Source: Flammula alnicola
Taxonomy: Eukaryota > Basidiomycota > Agaricomycetes > Agaricales > Strophariaceae
Direction of reading: 5' to 3'
DNA length: 64,000 nt
NCBI GenBank assembly: GCA_015499995.1
Contig: JADNRV010000181.1
Span: forward strand, 1 to 64,000
Under the pieces are notes generated by a model. It saw nothing but the letters and a program-made list of their open reading frames with translations, had not been told where the DNA came from and ran no database searches. The translations under genes and the position numbers were made by a program. The stretch's first letter is position 1. Each line of letters begins with the position of its first letter. This document shows, in pieces, positions 1-13,325 of the stretch.

Positions 1-237
1 AGTAAGTGTCTCGGACGAAGTACAGTGCCTACTTATATTTACCCAACAAGGCAAGGAAAGCTAGCCGCGCTACGCCCACCCCTTCGGAGCTCGAGCTCGA
101 GGTCGCTCGCTCTCGCTGAGTGGATTTAGAGCAGGGAAATAGGGTGCGTTGTGGCGGCGTCGAGGTCGAGGTCGAATAGGTCACCGGCAGCCGGGGATAC
201 GAAAGGGGGGAAACAAAAAAAGAGAAGAAGCAATAAA

Positions 238-258
238 GAAGAAGAAGAAGAAGAAGAA
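238..258. repeat. (GAA)7 microsatellite
   Basis: Seven perfect GAA units are seen directly. Confidence 0.9.
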
Positions 259-1088
259 ACTGGTAAGAACACAAGTACGTGCATACTTACGGGTTTTTCA
301 AATATTATAATTCGAGAGCGCGTCCGGGCGCAATCTCTCTCTGTGCCTCATAAGCAAGCTTCAAGTAACCTCGCTGCCGCACGCATATATGCACTGATCC
401 CGGCCGGGGTTCAACGCAACTACCAGTCTAACTCAGTGCAAGGAGAGCCTGTAATCGCAGATTCAATAATTAAATCGTCGTCAGCCTGGGCTCGACGCCA
501 TTGAATCCGTTGGTGTCCCTTCAAGCTTAAGCCAATTCCAGTTGCAGTTTGCACTGGCTGCTATTATGAACAACGGAGCCCGTCCTACATGCATCCGTAC
601 AATGAATGCGAATCTATGTAGGTGTCCCTTTAAATCAATTCTTCCTACTACCAATACATTAGATTCATCTACATGAGGATCACGCGCGAGGCATGGCCGC
701 TCAATGGGGGGCCGAAACTTTCCACCTGTGGAATGATACATGCATCTCTCTTATTCCGCGCGGAAAGCTTAAGCCAACCTAAACTCCGGCTTGCCATCCC
801 GTTTAGTAGTGTGCAATCTACTCATCCATATGGATTACCGCTCCTTGATCATGTGCACTGGCTATTGCTCATAGTAGCTAGAACTGATCATGATTCTAAG
901 TTAATGGTCGACGCCTCAGCTTCGACCTCCATATCCATGTCCAGGTCCATGTCCACTATATTTGAGTCTATATCGTGCAGGTACTTCTGGGATGCCATAT
1001 GTCATGTCATAGGCCATTTCTCGTCCACTGAAATGCAATCTATCCGTCCGTCCGACATCGGGCCGTATGTCAAGAGCTGGCAGTTATC

Positions 1089-1133
1089 AGTCACTGCAGT
1101 CAGTCATTGCAGTCAGTCAGGCAGTCAGTCAGT
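1089..1133. repeat. CAGT-type tandem repeat
   Basis: Imperfect repeats of CAGT/AGTC run through this stretch, followed by a short CGTCCGCT duplication. This is simple sequence that produces a Ser/Gln-rich frame on the plus strand. Confidence 0.75.
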
Positions 1134-4100
1134 CGCTCTCTCGTCCGCTCGTCCGCTCGGACCGCGCATCTGCGCCCCTCGGGCATGTCTTAGTTCAGAA
1201 ACGTCTCTGCTGCTGACTTCGCGCACGTCAAAGTTGCTGGTAAATAGAGGCCCTCTTGGAAATGACTCCTGAGGAATGGATTCGCGCTGTCTCTTGAATA
1301 AGTTCATTCAAGCTGTGAACTTCATTGCTTCCACCCAGTAGTCATTCGCGTAATTTCGCCTCGAGGTGTATGATTTCCTATCCACTAGTACTGGATAGGC
1401 GCCCGCTCGGCAGTGGATCATGATTTGACAACCGACGTCCATTAAGTAACCTCGACGCCAAGGCGCGCGAAGCTGTCTGATATGTACTGTTTTGCACCGT
1501 AGAATGAAGATTGCGGCGCGGGAAAAACGTACACGTTTAATAAACATGTTTCTCGCGAGTAATGGCGTTAAGCGCTGATTAAGGAGGGTTGGGATTTGCA
1601 GTGGCGAGACCTGGTTTGTCTCTGACGCTTATAGATCAATGATGTCCTCGACGTTTGATGTACCTCTCGTGAAGTCTGGCCCAGGGTCTGACAAGCTTTA
1701 TCTGATGCCCTTTCGACGGGACAACTTTAATATTTTTCAGTCATATTATTGAGGTATGATATTAGCACCGCCCTCATCAGTAGGCGTGAGTGGAGCCAGG
1801 CGACGCCTCCCGCCTCGTGGTTCCTGAGCGCCTAATTCCGTTTCGGGTTGGATACCCTCTTCACGTTTGGTTGGGGAACTCGAAATTCATCTCTAACCAA
1901 GACGCGGTTCATGTAGTAGAATTGCTAACTCCTCCGTGAAAAATGCGACAATTTATTACAAAAATCAACTGTTTTCTTTATCTTCTCTGTCCCCAATTCA
2001 TTAGTACGGTGCCAGCTAAACATCCTGCTAAGTATATCTAACTCTTGTCATTACTCAGTCCAGCGTTATGTAAACCCCCGTTCGAGGCTCTCCGGGTTAA
2101 TACGAGCCCAACGATGTCAAATATTTGAAGTTTGAATCAAGCTTGAAGCACTTTCGTGGCAGAGTTTGGCGTTTGGAGCTTCCATATTGCCGACATTTGG
2201 CGTTCGGTGCTTAGCACCCATCCACAATCGCACAACTTCCAATCAATGATCCGTTGGGTTCTGAGGGACAGTTCGCTCAGACTAGTACGAGAATGAAACC
2301 CTGACATATCGCATCCAAATCCACATTCCGTTTAGTAAATGAGACTGCTACTGTTAGCTCAGCGCTCAGACTCCCAGCTAATCCTCTCCGCTCCCTCTGG
2401 ATCAACTACGGTGACATCATCCACCTTCTACTGAATGCCAACTTCTGCCCAGTTTCGACTTGGGCGAGGGGAGGCAACCAATGTGCCACCCACATCAGGG
2501 AGGCGCACAGCCTCTAGAACGACGTGTTGCGAGACCATCAGTCGTACTGAGCTGATGTCAACGATGATGGCAGTGAAGCTTGAAATTTTTCTTGTTGACA
2601 AACCTTGTGTTCTCATGATGATAGCCAGCCCGCAGCACCTGACATCTTAAGTGTATAGAAGATCACCCACGCTATCAGAGTCTCTGCGCTTCCCATAAGA
2701 TGGTGGCGGGAAAGAGTCGAAGAGTAGCGGACCTAAGAGAAATCAATTGACCGAAAGTCGGACTCGGATCACGGAACATTAAAGGCTGCCGGAGATACAG
2801 TCCTGACGTTAGACTACATAGCACTGAAGTACTGACGTCTTTCAAGTCGGAGTCCGTTGTGTCTTCCCTAGAAGCAAGCCAACTATAACAATCCGGGCTT
2901 CCAATGCCAAGCTCCCATCTCGTCGGGACTTTGTTTGTACCTTGTGACTTCGTGGTACCGAACGAAGTTTGCTTGCTTGCGCAAATCAAGCCTAGAGGTA
3001 CAACGGCGTCAGTTCTCGAATAAAGTCTAAATTTGCTCTCGGACTTGAGTTTGAGCATGACCTCGAGTGCTCAACTACCATGGGTTCATCCAGGAGGATA
3101 GTACTAATAATGTAAATGTAGTCGCGCTATCCGAGTCTCAGACTGCTCGATCACACCACAATTCTGATGTGTCAGTGCGCCACACTCCCATCCCTTCAGT
3201 GCTAAGCGTTCACTTCTTTTAGCCAAACCAATTCTTCGTAGCCTCTCGTTGGACTTTCCAACTCTCCTGCAGCATGCTCCACAGACTTCCACTTCTGCTC
3301 TAACACATTTATACAGTATATGTCAAATATACAACCACTCCTGAATGTTCGGAGCCACCATTCATTAGAGTTAACCTCTCCTTTCTTGGCTACCCATTTA
3401 CCTCTCGCTAGAGAGAATATCTTTTATGCCTGACGGAACCAGCATATGTGACCCCAAATGAAGGCACGCTTGGGTCATAAATTTGGATCATTGCTTCACT
3501 TCTCCGATTCAGGTCGGGTTTCTCTGAGACGACAGACGTGCACCTTTTGCTTCCCTTCTTTGTGCTGTATTTTTGTTGTTCTTGAATTAGTTTAAATGAT
3601 CCAACGGACATACATCCCCGGGTGAAATGACGTTGTCAATGACTGCTCCGAATAACGTATCCAAATCGGGTCCTGGAAGCTTCCGGCGTCGATATGTTTT
3701 TCGTCATGCACGGCAAATGCCAATTTTTGCGATAAATTTAGTCGCAATCTATGCAAACTAGATACTTGGTGTGCTCTCTCGGATGACGTAACTTGTGCGT
3801 ATCGAGAAACTCGAGGATGGAAATTACCTTGTTGTGAATCAGTCCTCAATTGCATTTACGACGACGGCTTAGTGGCATGAATTTATTCACTTTCATCCGG
3901 CGAATAAAAATACTGTGATGTTTGTCTTATCACATCGTTCAACCTTCCACCCACGTCTACCCCACCGCGGAGATAAAGTGCAACAAATATCTCTCAAAGT
4001 CCATCCTCTTTAATAATGGGGTTCAACTTGCCAATGCACACCCGAAATCAATCTGTATAATCAAAGGCAGACCGGTCTTTCAACTGCATTGGAATAGATA

Positions 4101-6170
4101 CTTCTGGGCTTGCGTATAAAGCGTGGAATACTTATATCAACAAGATTTTTGATTTTATTTCAGTAGCACATAATTTCGAGCAGAATTTAACTGCTTTATA
4201 ATATGGTTCACCTTCGTCGGGGCCCCTACAGAATGCCAGGGTCCAGGGAACAAGGAGGGACTTTCTAAGATGTCAGTAATGTTGATGGGAGAAGCTGGGA
4301 TTGTGTACTAAGCCGTCGGATGGCTGCAATAGTTCATTAATACTATCGTCTTCAAAGTGGGCTTAGAAGTCCTCAAAGCTCTCTGGGCGCTGCGGGATTA
4401 CAGCATCCCACACGCTGACGTTGTAAAACCTTGAACAGTGGCATAAATAGACACGGACATTAAATAAAGTGCAGTCAACGGCCGGACTAACGGCCTGGGA
4501 ACAGGCTGGCGGTTAGAGATTATTGAAGCATATGATAGCATTGTATATTCGCTCCCTCAAAGTGTAGTTTATAAAATGGCGTGGACAGCAATATCAGGCT
4601 GACGATCGTCGGAAAAAGACTGTTCCTAAACGAAATGGTAAATAAACGTCGGCTTCGCAATTGATGCCTCGCCTCACTCGGGGCTAGAAAGGAATATAAG
4701 AAGGTCACGGAAAGACAGCAAAATCGATTTCCTCATGGCATTTGTAATCTAAAAAAGGAAGTTCGTGAGGGTTTATGTCGATGATTTGTCAGTATCCAGT
4801 TGCGATAGTCGGGCATGGCCAGTATAGGATCTAGTACCCACGCATGCTGTACTAGACATGTGGTAAGTAAGTTGGTGTCCAAGCTCAGCGCTCAAGACTA
4901 AAGGGCTTTTGTGTACCCTTACTTACGTGTTAACTCCAGGTATGATGATGTCCTATCAGCGAACGAGGTGTGAAAATTATTACCATGCGTACCGGGGCGT
5001 TAAAGGCGTTGTCCAAGGGGGTTAAGTATATGGATATATCAAAGGCACAAGTTGCCTGAGAGCTATCCAATAGCGTTCCTGCCGTTGAGCACGATTAAGA
5101 TGATCAAAGACAAGCAGAGTGCCGAGTGGTCATTCGTGAGGAATACCTACATGCCCCAAATGAGTGGCGCCGGTCAATCCCGACGTCGAGAGGAATTAAA
5201 GTAGTACTAGTTCGCGTAGCTTGATATTTTGATTCGCTGACCAATGCATAACTGCCTACTAGTACCGGCTATATTACCTCAAACTGTACCTTGAGGAAAT
5301 GCAAAGTCAGTGAAACTTGAGCTTGAGATAACTTGGAGGCGCACTTTGAGGGGAATTAGGAAATTTCGAATAAGGAAAAAATATTCCCACCCCAAAACGT
5401 GTACAGCCCTATCCTGGGAGAATGTCAAAAGACAATAGGACCTAAGCGCTCAATGTTGAGAATGTCTACCAAGCGCAAAACTAGGAGCGCATCAAGCGCG
5501 TGGCAGAGATTTGATTTTACTCACCTACACAACCTTATGTGCACATTCCTTTGTGCATACTTAATTCAAAGCTTAGAATTTGAAATTTGAGCCTTTGAGC
5601 GCCCGCATGTGGACGAGAGAGTCAGATAAGCACGACAGCCTTCCGTGAATGACGAAACCTTTATAATGTCAAGGATCCTTTCTACAAAGATAAGCTCTTC
5701 ACGGTGCAAAACTCAAACTTCCAAGGAAGGAAGAGTTGCGTATGATAATTAGGAGTTAATCGGTAGAGTGGACTGCGCACCTCTACGATAGATAGAACCC
5801 ATCGTCGTGGGGTCTGCAGCATGGCTACAAAATGAAAGAAGGGTGCGACTCCCGTTCCGAATGCTGCGCATCCATCCGACAAATTCAGGAGAGTCTCCTG
5901 ACATGCGAAAGATAAGATATCGTCGATGGTACGTCGGCCAAGCGATTAAATTAAAAATCTTGCCATCGGATGTTCACATGAGAGTCAATCAATAACGTCT
6001 CTCTAACTCTCCGATCCAACTGTCGATTGAAAATTAATTGGGAATGAGAGACTTGATTTCATACAGACGAAATGTTTCAGAAATAACAGACTTCGCAAAA
6101 GATATCCAAAGGCCTTTGAAAGGCCGCGACGTAGAACAGAACCAGATCGCTTATTTCCGGACGAATGTGT

Positions 6171-7659
6171 TCATTTTTCAGCAGGGCGAACGGGCCGCAT
6201 ATCGGGTTTTGGGTCAACGTGAGCAGTGAACTTAATGTATGGACTGACATCGCTGCCATCTCCCTAAACAAAGTGTGACTATCAATATAGGCCCTACAGG
6301 TGTAAGAAACTCACGATCATCCACGTAGGGAACCCAGGCTGGAAGTCTTGAGCACTCTCCAAATACTTGATTTGCTCGTCGCTCAGAGATAGCTCGAGAG
6401 CTTCCGTATTAGCGAGCAGATGTTCAATTTTGCGGCCTCCAATGATGGGGAAAACGTAGATTGTTTTCTGCATGAGGTAAGCAATAGCAACTAAAGGGAG
6501 CCGCAAAGCCGCAACGGAATGAGCCACTCAGGAATTTTCATTGCATAGTAATTCAGACTTACCAGAAGTTATGTGCTTGGCCCCAATTTCAGCGGCAACT
6601 TTCTCGAGTGCCTTGCAAACAACCTTTTCTTTCTCGTTGCGTTCCCATTCGGGGTTGAAGATTGTGCGCCCCTTCTCACCAGATTGGCGACGCGCCTCTT
6701 CTTCTGTGTCAGAACGAATTTTGCCTCCCGCGAGGACGTTCCAAGGAGCAAGGGCCATTCCTAGAAAAATATTCATTGGGCGGGATACTTGGGATAGAGT
6801 GCTGAAACGTACCTTCGGATCTGCACATAGGGATGATATCACGTTCAAATGAACGTTCCATTATATTCCACGCTCCTTGATATATGACGAAGGGTGTCAA
6901 GGCATGGTCTCGAGCATACTGATTGGCCTTCGACACAACCCATGCAGGAGTATCAGAAACCCCCTAAAAAAGTCTCATCAGAAAAACGGACAACAGCATT
7001 ACCTCAGCGGCTTACAAGATATAGAACTTTGCCTTGCAGAATGAGCGTATGGAGCGATTTCATGACTTCTTCGACGCTAGTGTCCCAGTCCCACCAATGA
7101 AGGTATAACAAGTCGATATAGGTCGTCCGAAGCTTTTTCAGAGATGCCTCGACAGACATATGCAAGGACTTGGCATTGTTTCCTACATAGAGGACTTTCT
7201 GGTTGATGGAATCATTACGATTCTTGAAATTCGTCGTGTACTGCATCCGAGTCGTATGTTAGTGAACTGATGGCAGAGTACACAGAAAAAGAATGCAAAC
7301 TTTGGTCGCAATGAATAGTTGGTCCCTGATTCCCCTTTTCTCTGCCCATTCTCCAACAAAAATCTCTGAAGTTTCATCTTGACTGTAAAAAAAATTAACA
7401 CGCAGAATATACGCATAACCTTGATGACTGACTAATTGTTCGCAGTGTCAATGAAATTTCCTCCATTGTCGAAGTAGGCGTCGAGAAGCTTGAAGCTTGA
7501 CTCTTTATCCATGCTGCCCATGCCCAATTCCTGCCATTTATCTCCGATGCTCATCGCTCCGAGCTGCAAAGGCGAGACATGTACACCTGCAGTGGAAGAC
7601 AATACGCGATAACGACCGAGGCCAGTCTTGGGTTGAGGAGGTGTAGTCCAAAGAGACAT
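6171..7659 (-). CDS. aryl-alcohol dehydrogenase (NADP+), aldo/keto reductase family, copy 1
   Basis: Seven exons: 7433-7659, 7301-7382, 7016-7240, 6813-6963, 6563-6760, 6315-6490 and 6171-6263. They join to 1152 bases (383 aa), and every intron has GT-AG ends. The size matches fungal aryl-alcohol dehydrogenases of about 385 aa. Aldo/keto reductase catalytic residues are present: Asp71 and Tyr76 in DTANNY (the Tyr codon is split by intron 1), Lys103 in IATK and His151 in LHWWDWD. The family reduces aromatic aldehydes with NADPH in the cytosol. In wood- and litter-decay fungi this cycles lignin-derived aryl alcohols, which feed peroxide-producing oxidases. Substrate is inferred from family only. 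A TATAAAA-like box lies about 60 bases upstream of the ATG. It is the most distal gene of a four-gene tandem array, and its C-terminal tail is the most divergent (ends PVRPAEK). Confidence 0.88.
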
Positions 7660-8625
7660 TTTTCTAGCGCTGCAGGAGGGGATGAGAGCTTGGACAGATA
7701 AGGGCTTTGATGAGGGATTTTATAAGAGATTTATGATTAGAGAAACCGACACCGGGATATGTAATTCTGAGAGTATGGTGAGTAATACCCTGAGTAATCA
7801 ACGAAACGCGCTTACACGAAAGTTGGGACTTTTTGGACAATGTTGGTATCTCAAAAGCGATTGCCTATCCTATGATATCCTAGGTCAGCACGCATGAGTC
7901 AATGAGATGTTATCGCCAAAAAATACCATTTAGGTCTAGTCTTTCCCATGAAGATGGTGAAGGTGTTACAGATGCCCTCGATTTTCGTACGCCTCTTCTC
8001 AGGGAGTCGGCCCCCGAAAATCGCTTCAGTGTCCAGGCAGAAATCGGTCGATATAAGGCCGTGAAACTTAACCGGTCTCGTGAGGTCGTATAAATGCCAC
8101 AGCGGGTACTTGTTCGAAGCTCAAGCTGGGAACGAGCGCAGACAGCCATAGAGCTCCCAGATGAGCCATGGAAAGGTTATACGTTCGTCCCCAGTCTTGC
8201 AGATTTCGTATGCCGTCTTAGAATTCCAATCCTTCAGTGCTTGTAATCCTTTTCCGATGAGAACGCAGAACGCAACAAAGACTGATCTAGAGCAAAAGAA
8301 ACAAAAGTATATTCAAGTTGTGGAGTCGGAGCAAAGTCGGACTCGGAGGGCTCAGGGCTAGGAGCTGGACCTTCGGAACATAACAATTGCAAACGTGATT
8401 TTGCGCGCTGCCTTGCACGAGTTCAAGTTCAACAAGAGTTTTGCAAGAGTTTCCATGTTTCCATGCCAAAAAATTGTCAAGGAATCGACATCAATACTCT
8501 AGTATGAAAATTCGGAATATAATACTTGCGTACAATGCCAATAGAACCTGGATTTACTGGGGACTCGGGAGATCGTGTTCAGCGAATCAAAATTATACAG
8601 AACCCATAATCTTCGTTGTCTTCTT
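7660..8625. other. intergenic between AAD copies 1 and 2
   Basis: Promoter side of AAD copy 1 (TATA-like element near 7719-7726) and 3' flank of copy 2. From about 8515 to 8625 the sequence belongs to the inverted duplication that recurs at 29957-30070. No further gene is recognised. Confidence 0.5.
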
Positions 8626-10144
8626 TTACTTTCCAGAGTGATGTCGCACAGGCTGCAAGGTAGGCCTCAGGTCAATCGCTGCAGTCGATCCCATCAAGCG
8701 AACAACCTCGGTGCCATCGCCCTGAAAAGACCAGAACTATATCAGTAAAGACGTCAAAGCGACAGTGACGTGAAGAACCCACGATCAGCCAACTGGGGAA
8801 TCCTGGGTCAAAGGGTACGACGCTCTCCAAATATTTCATTTGTTCGTCATTCAGGGAAACCTGGAGAGCCTCAATATTGGCAAGCAGATGCTCGACTTTG
8901 CGTCCTCCAATAATGGGGAAGACATAGGGTGTTTTGTGCATAAGGTATGCGATTGCCACTAGAATCGACAATGGTCGAAGCGAGTTATTGCACGGCAATA
9001 GATGTATTTAATCCACAGGGCCTACCTGCATTGATGTGCTTGGCGCCAATCTCGGCAGCCACTTTCTCAAGGGCCTTGCAGACCGCCTTTTCTTGATCAT
9101 TGCGTTCCCATTCGGGGTTGAAGGCCGTGCGCCCCTTCTCTCCAGTCTGGCGACGCTGCTCTTCCTCTTGGTCGGTTCGAATCTTGCCTCCTGCCAGCAC
9201 ATTCCAAGGAGCAAGCGCCATGCCTGATGGAACATAAGGAGGTTATCGTCACGAGCAAAATAGAAGCCTACCTTCGGACTTGCACATCGGAATAATTTCA
9301 CGCTCAAAGGAGCGCTCCATGACATTCCACGCGCCTTGATATATGACAAAGGGTGTCAAGGCATGATCACGGGCATACTGATTCGCCTTCGCAACTACCC
9401 ACGCAGGCGTGTCCGAAACTCCCTGTAAAATTTTATATATCAGAGGGAAAAAAGAGACTCGTTAAATTACTTACGAGATATAAAACTTTGCCTTGTAAAA
9501 TGAGCGTATGGAGAGATTTCATGACTTCCTCGATGCTGGTGTCCCAGTCCCACCAGTGAAGGTACAAGAGATCGATATAATTCGTTCGGAGTTTCTTCAG
9601 AGATGCCTCGACAGATATATGCAGTGACTTTGTGCTGTTTCCCACAAAGAATACTTTCTGTTCGACAGAATTATTACGAAGCTTAAAGCTCGATGTGAAC
9701 TAGATCCAATGTTAATACCGGACTGAGAATGTCCGAGGTTACGAGAGTATAAAAAAGAAAAGGCCACAAACTTTGGTTGCAATGAATAGTTGGTCCCTGA
9801 TTCCCCTTTTCTCTGCCCATTCTCCAATGAACTCCTCGGAAGTTTCGTCTTGGCTGTAACATGCATCGCATTAGCTGGTGGTCGATATGTGCATAAGAAC
9901 CTTCGAGTACGCACTAGTTGTTTGCAGTGTCGATGAAATTTCCTCCATGGTCAAAGTAGGCATCCAAGAGCTTGAAGCTCGACTCCTTGTCCATGCTGCC
10001 CACGCCTATTTCGTGCCATTTATCTCCGATGCTCATCGCCCCAAGTTGGATTGGCGAGACATGGACCCCAGCAAAGGAGGACAACACACGATATCGACCG
10101 AGGTTGGTCTTAGGCGGAGCAGCTGGGGTAAGAAACGCAGCCAT
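8626..10144 (-). CDS. aryl-alcohol dehydrogenase (NADP+), copy 2
   Basis: Exons 9915-10144, 9772-9853, 9475-9699, 9272-9422, 9026-9223, 8783-8958 and 8626-8721 give 1158 bases (385 aa). I chose the ATG at 10144 (MAAFLTP) because the inverted copy at 28459 starts at the same place, although the frame stays open to an upstream ATG-like codon near 10195. Catalytic residues of the aldo/keto reductase fold are Asp72, Tyr77, Lys104 and His152. Exon 1 differs from copy 5 at only two of 76 residues (Val/Ala in the GxGSMDK motif and His/Asn before GGNFID), so the two genes are recent duplicates. Likely role: NADPH-dependent reduction of aryl aldehydes, inferred from family. A TATATAAA box lies 72-79 bases upstream of the ATG. 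Confidence 0.9.
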
Positions 10145-10215
10145 GTTTGACGTCAAGAAAGGATAAGAACTCGAGTAGATGAGGTCTTTGGCCACAGAAG
10201 AGGTAAGTAGAGCCC

Positions 10216-10223
10216 TTTATATA
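10216..10223 (-). promoter_or_regulatory. TATA box of AAD copy 2
   Basis: TATATAAA on the minus strand, 72-79 bases before the ATG at 10144. It is conserved in position in the inverted copy (28390-28397), which supports a real core promoter. Confidence 0.6.
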
Positions 10224-11118
10224 CCATTCTGAAATTGAGACTGATTAATCAGAAGCCAAAAAATCAGGCTAAGAGAGGCTATCTTCATAATGTCGTTAGG
10301 GCAAAATTCAAGCCGCCATGGACGCGTCCTTCGTGCCGACAGTCGACTATGCGTCACGGCGGCCGCCCGGCGATGGGTTTTCTGCGTCGTGGAGATTTTC
10401 TATGTCAGATTGGATGATAATAAGTAGATGACAGAGCAGTGGAGTCGAAATTGAATGAGACCCAGAGTTTCAGCAAGTCGGCAAAAACCAAACAAAGACC
10501 GTCAGAAACTGGAAATTTGCTGTTCGAACTTTATGTATATCAAGAGTGTTTAGCCATCCCTGTCTCCTCGGAAAGAAATAACATGAAGAGAATAAAGATG
10601 GGACAGAACAATCGCAGATGGCCATGGGCGTTCACTGAGTTCAAGGAACTTGGAAGGAAGGTTATCGATTGACCCGCAGCAAACGCTGTCAGCAGCCGCC
10701 AATCCCTTCCGAAGGTAACAACTACAAATAAAATCACTGGAGGTCAAGTTGCACAATGATAGTCCTCAACTTTCGAGAACTAATCAAGAATGTTTTTCCA
10801 AACGCTTTCCCTTTCCATTCAAGATACTTGGAAACTCTAAGGTCCACGGGCGGCCGACTGAGTAATACATTTGTCATTCGAACGACGATTCCTAAAGTTT
10901 TACACAAAAGCATGCGGATCATCTGTTACGAATTCTGTCGGCATGTAAAAAGCATGTAGCTGTCTTGCCAGAAGGAGAACTTGTCATAGCTTGTTAATCT
11001 GAGACAGCAGATACCCGTGCAAATTCAGCTTCCGGCTATTATCTTCAGTCCAATTTCTTACTGAAAGATGCTCACAAGGCTGTGGACTTCACCGGACAAA
11101 AGAAGTCTTGAAGCATCC
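10224..11118. other. intergenic, part of the inverted duplication
   Basis: A small frame at 10439-10672 is not conserved as a frame in the inverted copy at 27894-28172, where single-base changes shift it. I therefore regard this stretch as non-coding promoter and 3' flank. Confidence 0.6.
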
Positions 11119-12630
11119 TCACGACGTTTCTTTGCCACTAGTAGGGCGAATCGGTTGGAGCATAGGCCTCGTGTCAATATGCGCGGTCGACGTAATGAAG
11201 CGGACAGGCTGAGTGCCATCTCCCTGAAACGCGAAGGGACTTAAGCAAGCACATAAAATATGACGGTATCAAGAAGAACTCACAATCATCCAAGTCGGGA
11301 ATCCTGGCTCGAAGGGTACGGCACTTTCCAAGTACTTGATTTGTTCGTCACTCAAGGATATCTCAAGAGCCTCCAAATTAGCGAGCAGATGCTTGACTTT
11401 CCGGCCTCCGATAATAGGAAACACGAACGTCGTTTTCTGCATGAGGTATGCAATTGCCACTAGACGAAAGGTCAGTTCAAATGGCGGCGATTTATTCCGG
11501 TGGGCATACCTGAGGTGATGTGCTTTGCTCCAACCTCAGCGGCCACTTTCTCGAGAGCCTTACAGATTGTCTTCTGTTGCTCATTACGCTCCCAATCGGG
11601 GTTGGATAACGTGCGTCCCTTCTCTCCAGTCTGACGGCGCCTCTCCTCCTCTTCATCAGTCCGAATTTTACCGGCTGCGAGAACGTTCCATGGAGCGAGA
11701 GCCATGCCTATCCAAAGAAAAAGAGCATTTATTTACGGGGTTTCCTTGAAAGATGTAATGAAAACTTACCTTCGGATTTGCACATAGGAATAATTTCCCG
11801 TTCGAATGAGCGTTCGAGCACATTCCATGCTCCTTGATATATAACGAACGGCGTCAACGCATGGTCTCGGGCATACTGATTGGCTTTCGAAACAATCCAG
11901 GCAGGTGTATCAGAGATGCCCTATACGACGTTCTTCGCGTCAGATGAAAGGGCACGCGAAAACTATGGGCGCGACGTACCAGGTACAAGACCTTGCCCTG
12001 TAAAATGAGCGTGTGGAGGGATCTCATCACTTCCTCAACGCTGGTATCCCAGTCCCACCAGTGAAGATACAACAAGTCGATGTATGTCGTTCGAAGCTTT
12101 TTAAGAGATGCCTCAACGGACATATGCAAGGACTTTGCATTGTTCCCGACATAGAGGACTTTCTGGTCGATGGTATTGTTTCGATTTTTGAAATTAGTTG
12201 TGTACTGAAGTATCAGTTAGCAAGCGTCCGGCGACATAAAAAAAATTAGTAGTACAAACCTTGGTCGCAATGAACAGCTGGTCCCTAATCCCTCTTTTCT
12301 CTGCCCACTCTCCAACGAAGATTTCCGAGGTTTCATCTTGACTGTTAAAATATATAGTTCAGGAAGTTGATATGACATGAGACGAACATATTCAAGTACT
12401 TACTAGTTGTTTGCGGTGTCAATGAAGTTGCCTCCATTGTCAAAGTAGGCATCGAGAAGCTTAAAACTCGATTCTTTATCCATGCTGCCCATACCGATAT
12501 CATTCCATTTATCTCCGATACTCATTGCCCCAAGCTGTATGGGAGAGACATGTACACCAGCAGTTGGTGACAAAACACGGTAACGGCCAAGGCCGGTCTT
12601 GGGTTGAGGAGGTGTGGTCCACAGCGACAT
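11119..12630 (-). CDS. aryl-alcohol dehydrogenase (NADP+), copy 3
   Basis: Exons 12404-12630, 12260-12341, 11980-12204, 11770-11920, 11510-11707, 11284-11459 and 11119-11223 join to 1164 bases (387 aa). Internal exon lengths of 82, 225, 151, 198 and 176 are identical to the other copies. Catalytic residues are Asp71, Tyr76, Lys103 and His151. The N-terminus ([19 protein letters not shown]) is nearly the same as in copy 1, so these two are closer to each other than to copies 2 and 5. The C-terminal tail is longer than in the other copies and ends TSGKETS. Role by family: cytosolic aryl-aldehyde reduction. A TATAAA element lies about 70 bases upstream of the ATG. Exons 5-7 of this gene are the source of, or sister to, the pseudogene at 26421-27085. 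Confidence 0.9.
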
Positions 12631-13325
12631 ATCCTGGTGATAAGGATTCTGAAGGAAGGATAAGGTGAAGCCTTGGACACCAGATTAGAGTCGGACATTT
12701 ATATCGGATTCTGGGAGTATAGGTGAGTAATCAAGAAACCACGCGCAGGCCAGGTCGGGGCTCCTTTTGCCAGTCTCAGTAATACTGACAGTAATCTCGA
12801 AGTTCATGCGGGGGGCCGCGAGAGGACAGAGTCCTTTTCAGGTTGAAAAGTTCCCATGACGATGAAGCGATGTGTGCTCTTCTCGCGGAAGTTGGGCCCG
12901 TATAACCTTGTAATCCTCCGCATTAGAAAGCAAGAACTGCGCCGCAGGAGCGATTGTAAGAGCATCTCTTCCAATTCGTACAGAAAATGAGATGGCGGTC
13001 AATTGGAAGCAACAAGCAACTGGCAGGAGGGGCTCCCACGGGGACAACCTTTGGATTCTGATTGGCTGGAGACAAACAACTCTCTCATCATTCGCGACTC
13101 CGAGCGAATTCCCTCCAACCCTACTTTCACCCCATAAGTAATACGCGTATGCATTCGACTTACGAGGGACTTTCGAAAGACACATTGATCATCATGACCT
13201 CAGACTGCGCATAAAACGTTCAATCGGTCGCCGTTAACAAGGACGATTCACAAACAAAGTACAAGATAAAAAGGTACACTAAAAGATTCCAGTATTCTTC
13301 TACATAGTCACCAAACTCACGACAT
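12631..13325. other. intergenic between AAD copies 3 and 4
   Basis: Promoter of copy 3 and 3' flank of copy 4. A 115-codon minus-strand frame at 12838-13185 has an ATG but no recognisable domain and no support from a second copy, so I do not call it a gene. Confidence 0.45.

Larger units (their letters stand above)
1..6170. other. gene-poor left flank, nothing recognised
   Basis: I see no supported gene in this stretch. Open frames here are short and show no domain, no conserved motif and no convincing exon series. The longest (673-1272, plus, 199 codons) is rich in Ser and partly made of short tandem repeats, so it is probably chance. Simple repeats lie at 238-258, 921-955 and 1089-1133. 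AT-rich sequence without clear features fills the rest. The last 150 bases are downstream of the first AAD gene. Confidence 0.5.
8515..11770. repeat. left arm of a 3.3-kb inverted segmental duplication
   Basis: This stretch recurs in reverse orientation at 26421-30070. It covers the 3' part of AAD copy 3 (from intron 4 on), the intergenic region and all of AAD copy 2 with its 3' flank. Homology is visible in coding, intronic and intergenic sequence: the flank around 10230-10440 matches 28170-28440 in reverse, and 10756-11120 matches 27085-27408 with a small gap. The arms lie about 14.6 kb apart. Confidence 0.85.

Noticed and set aside
673..1272. 199-codon plus-strand frame in the left flank
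   Set aside because: Ser-rich, built in part from CAGT and CCATGT repeats, no domain and no splice or promoter support.
10439..10672. 77-codon frame between AAD copies 2 and 3
   Set aside because: The inverted copy at 27894-28172 carries shifts, so the frame is not kept although the DNA is.
12838..13185. 115-codon minus-strand frame between AAD copies 3 and 4
   Set aside because: No domain, no paralogue and no exon context; kept only as a note.
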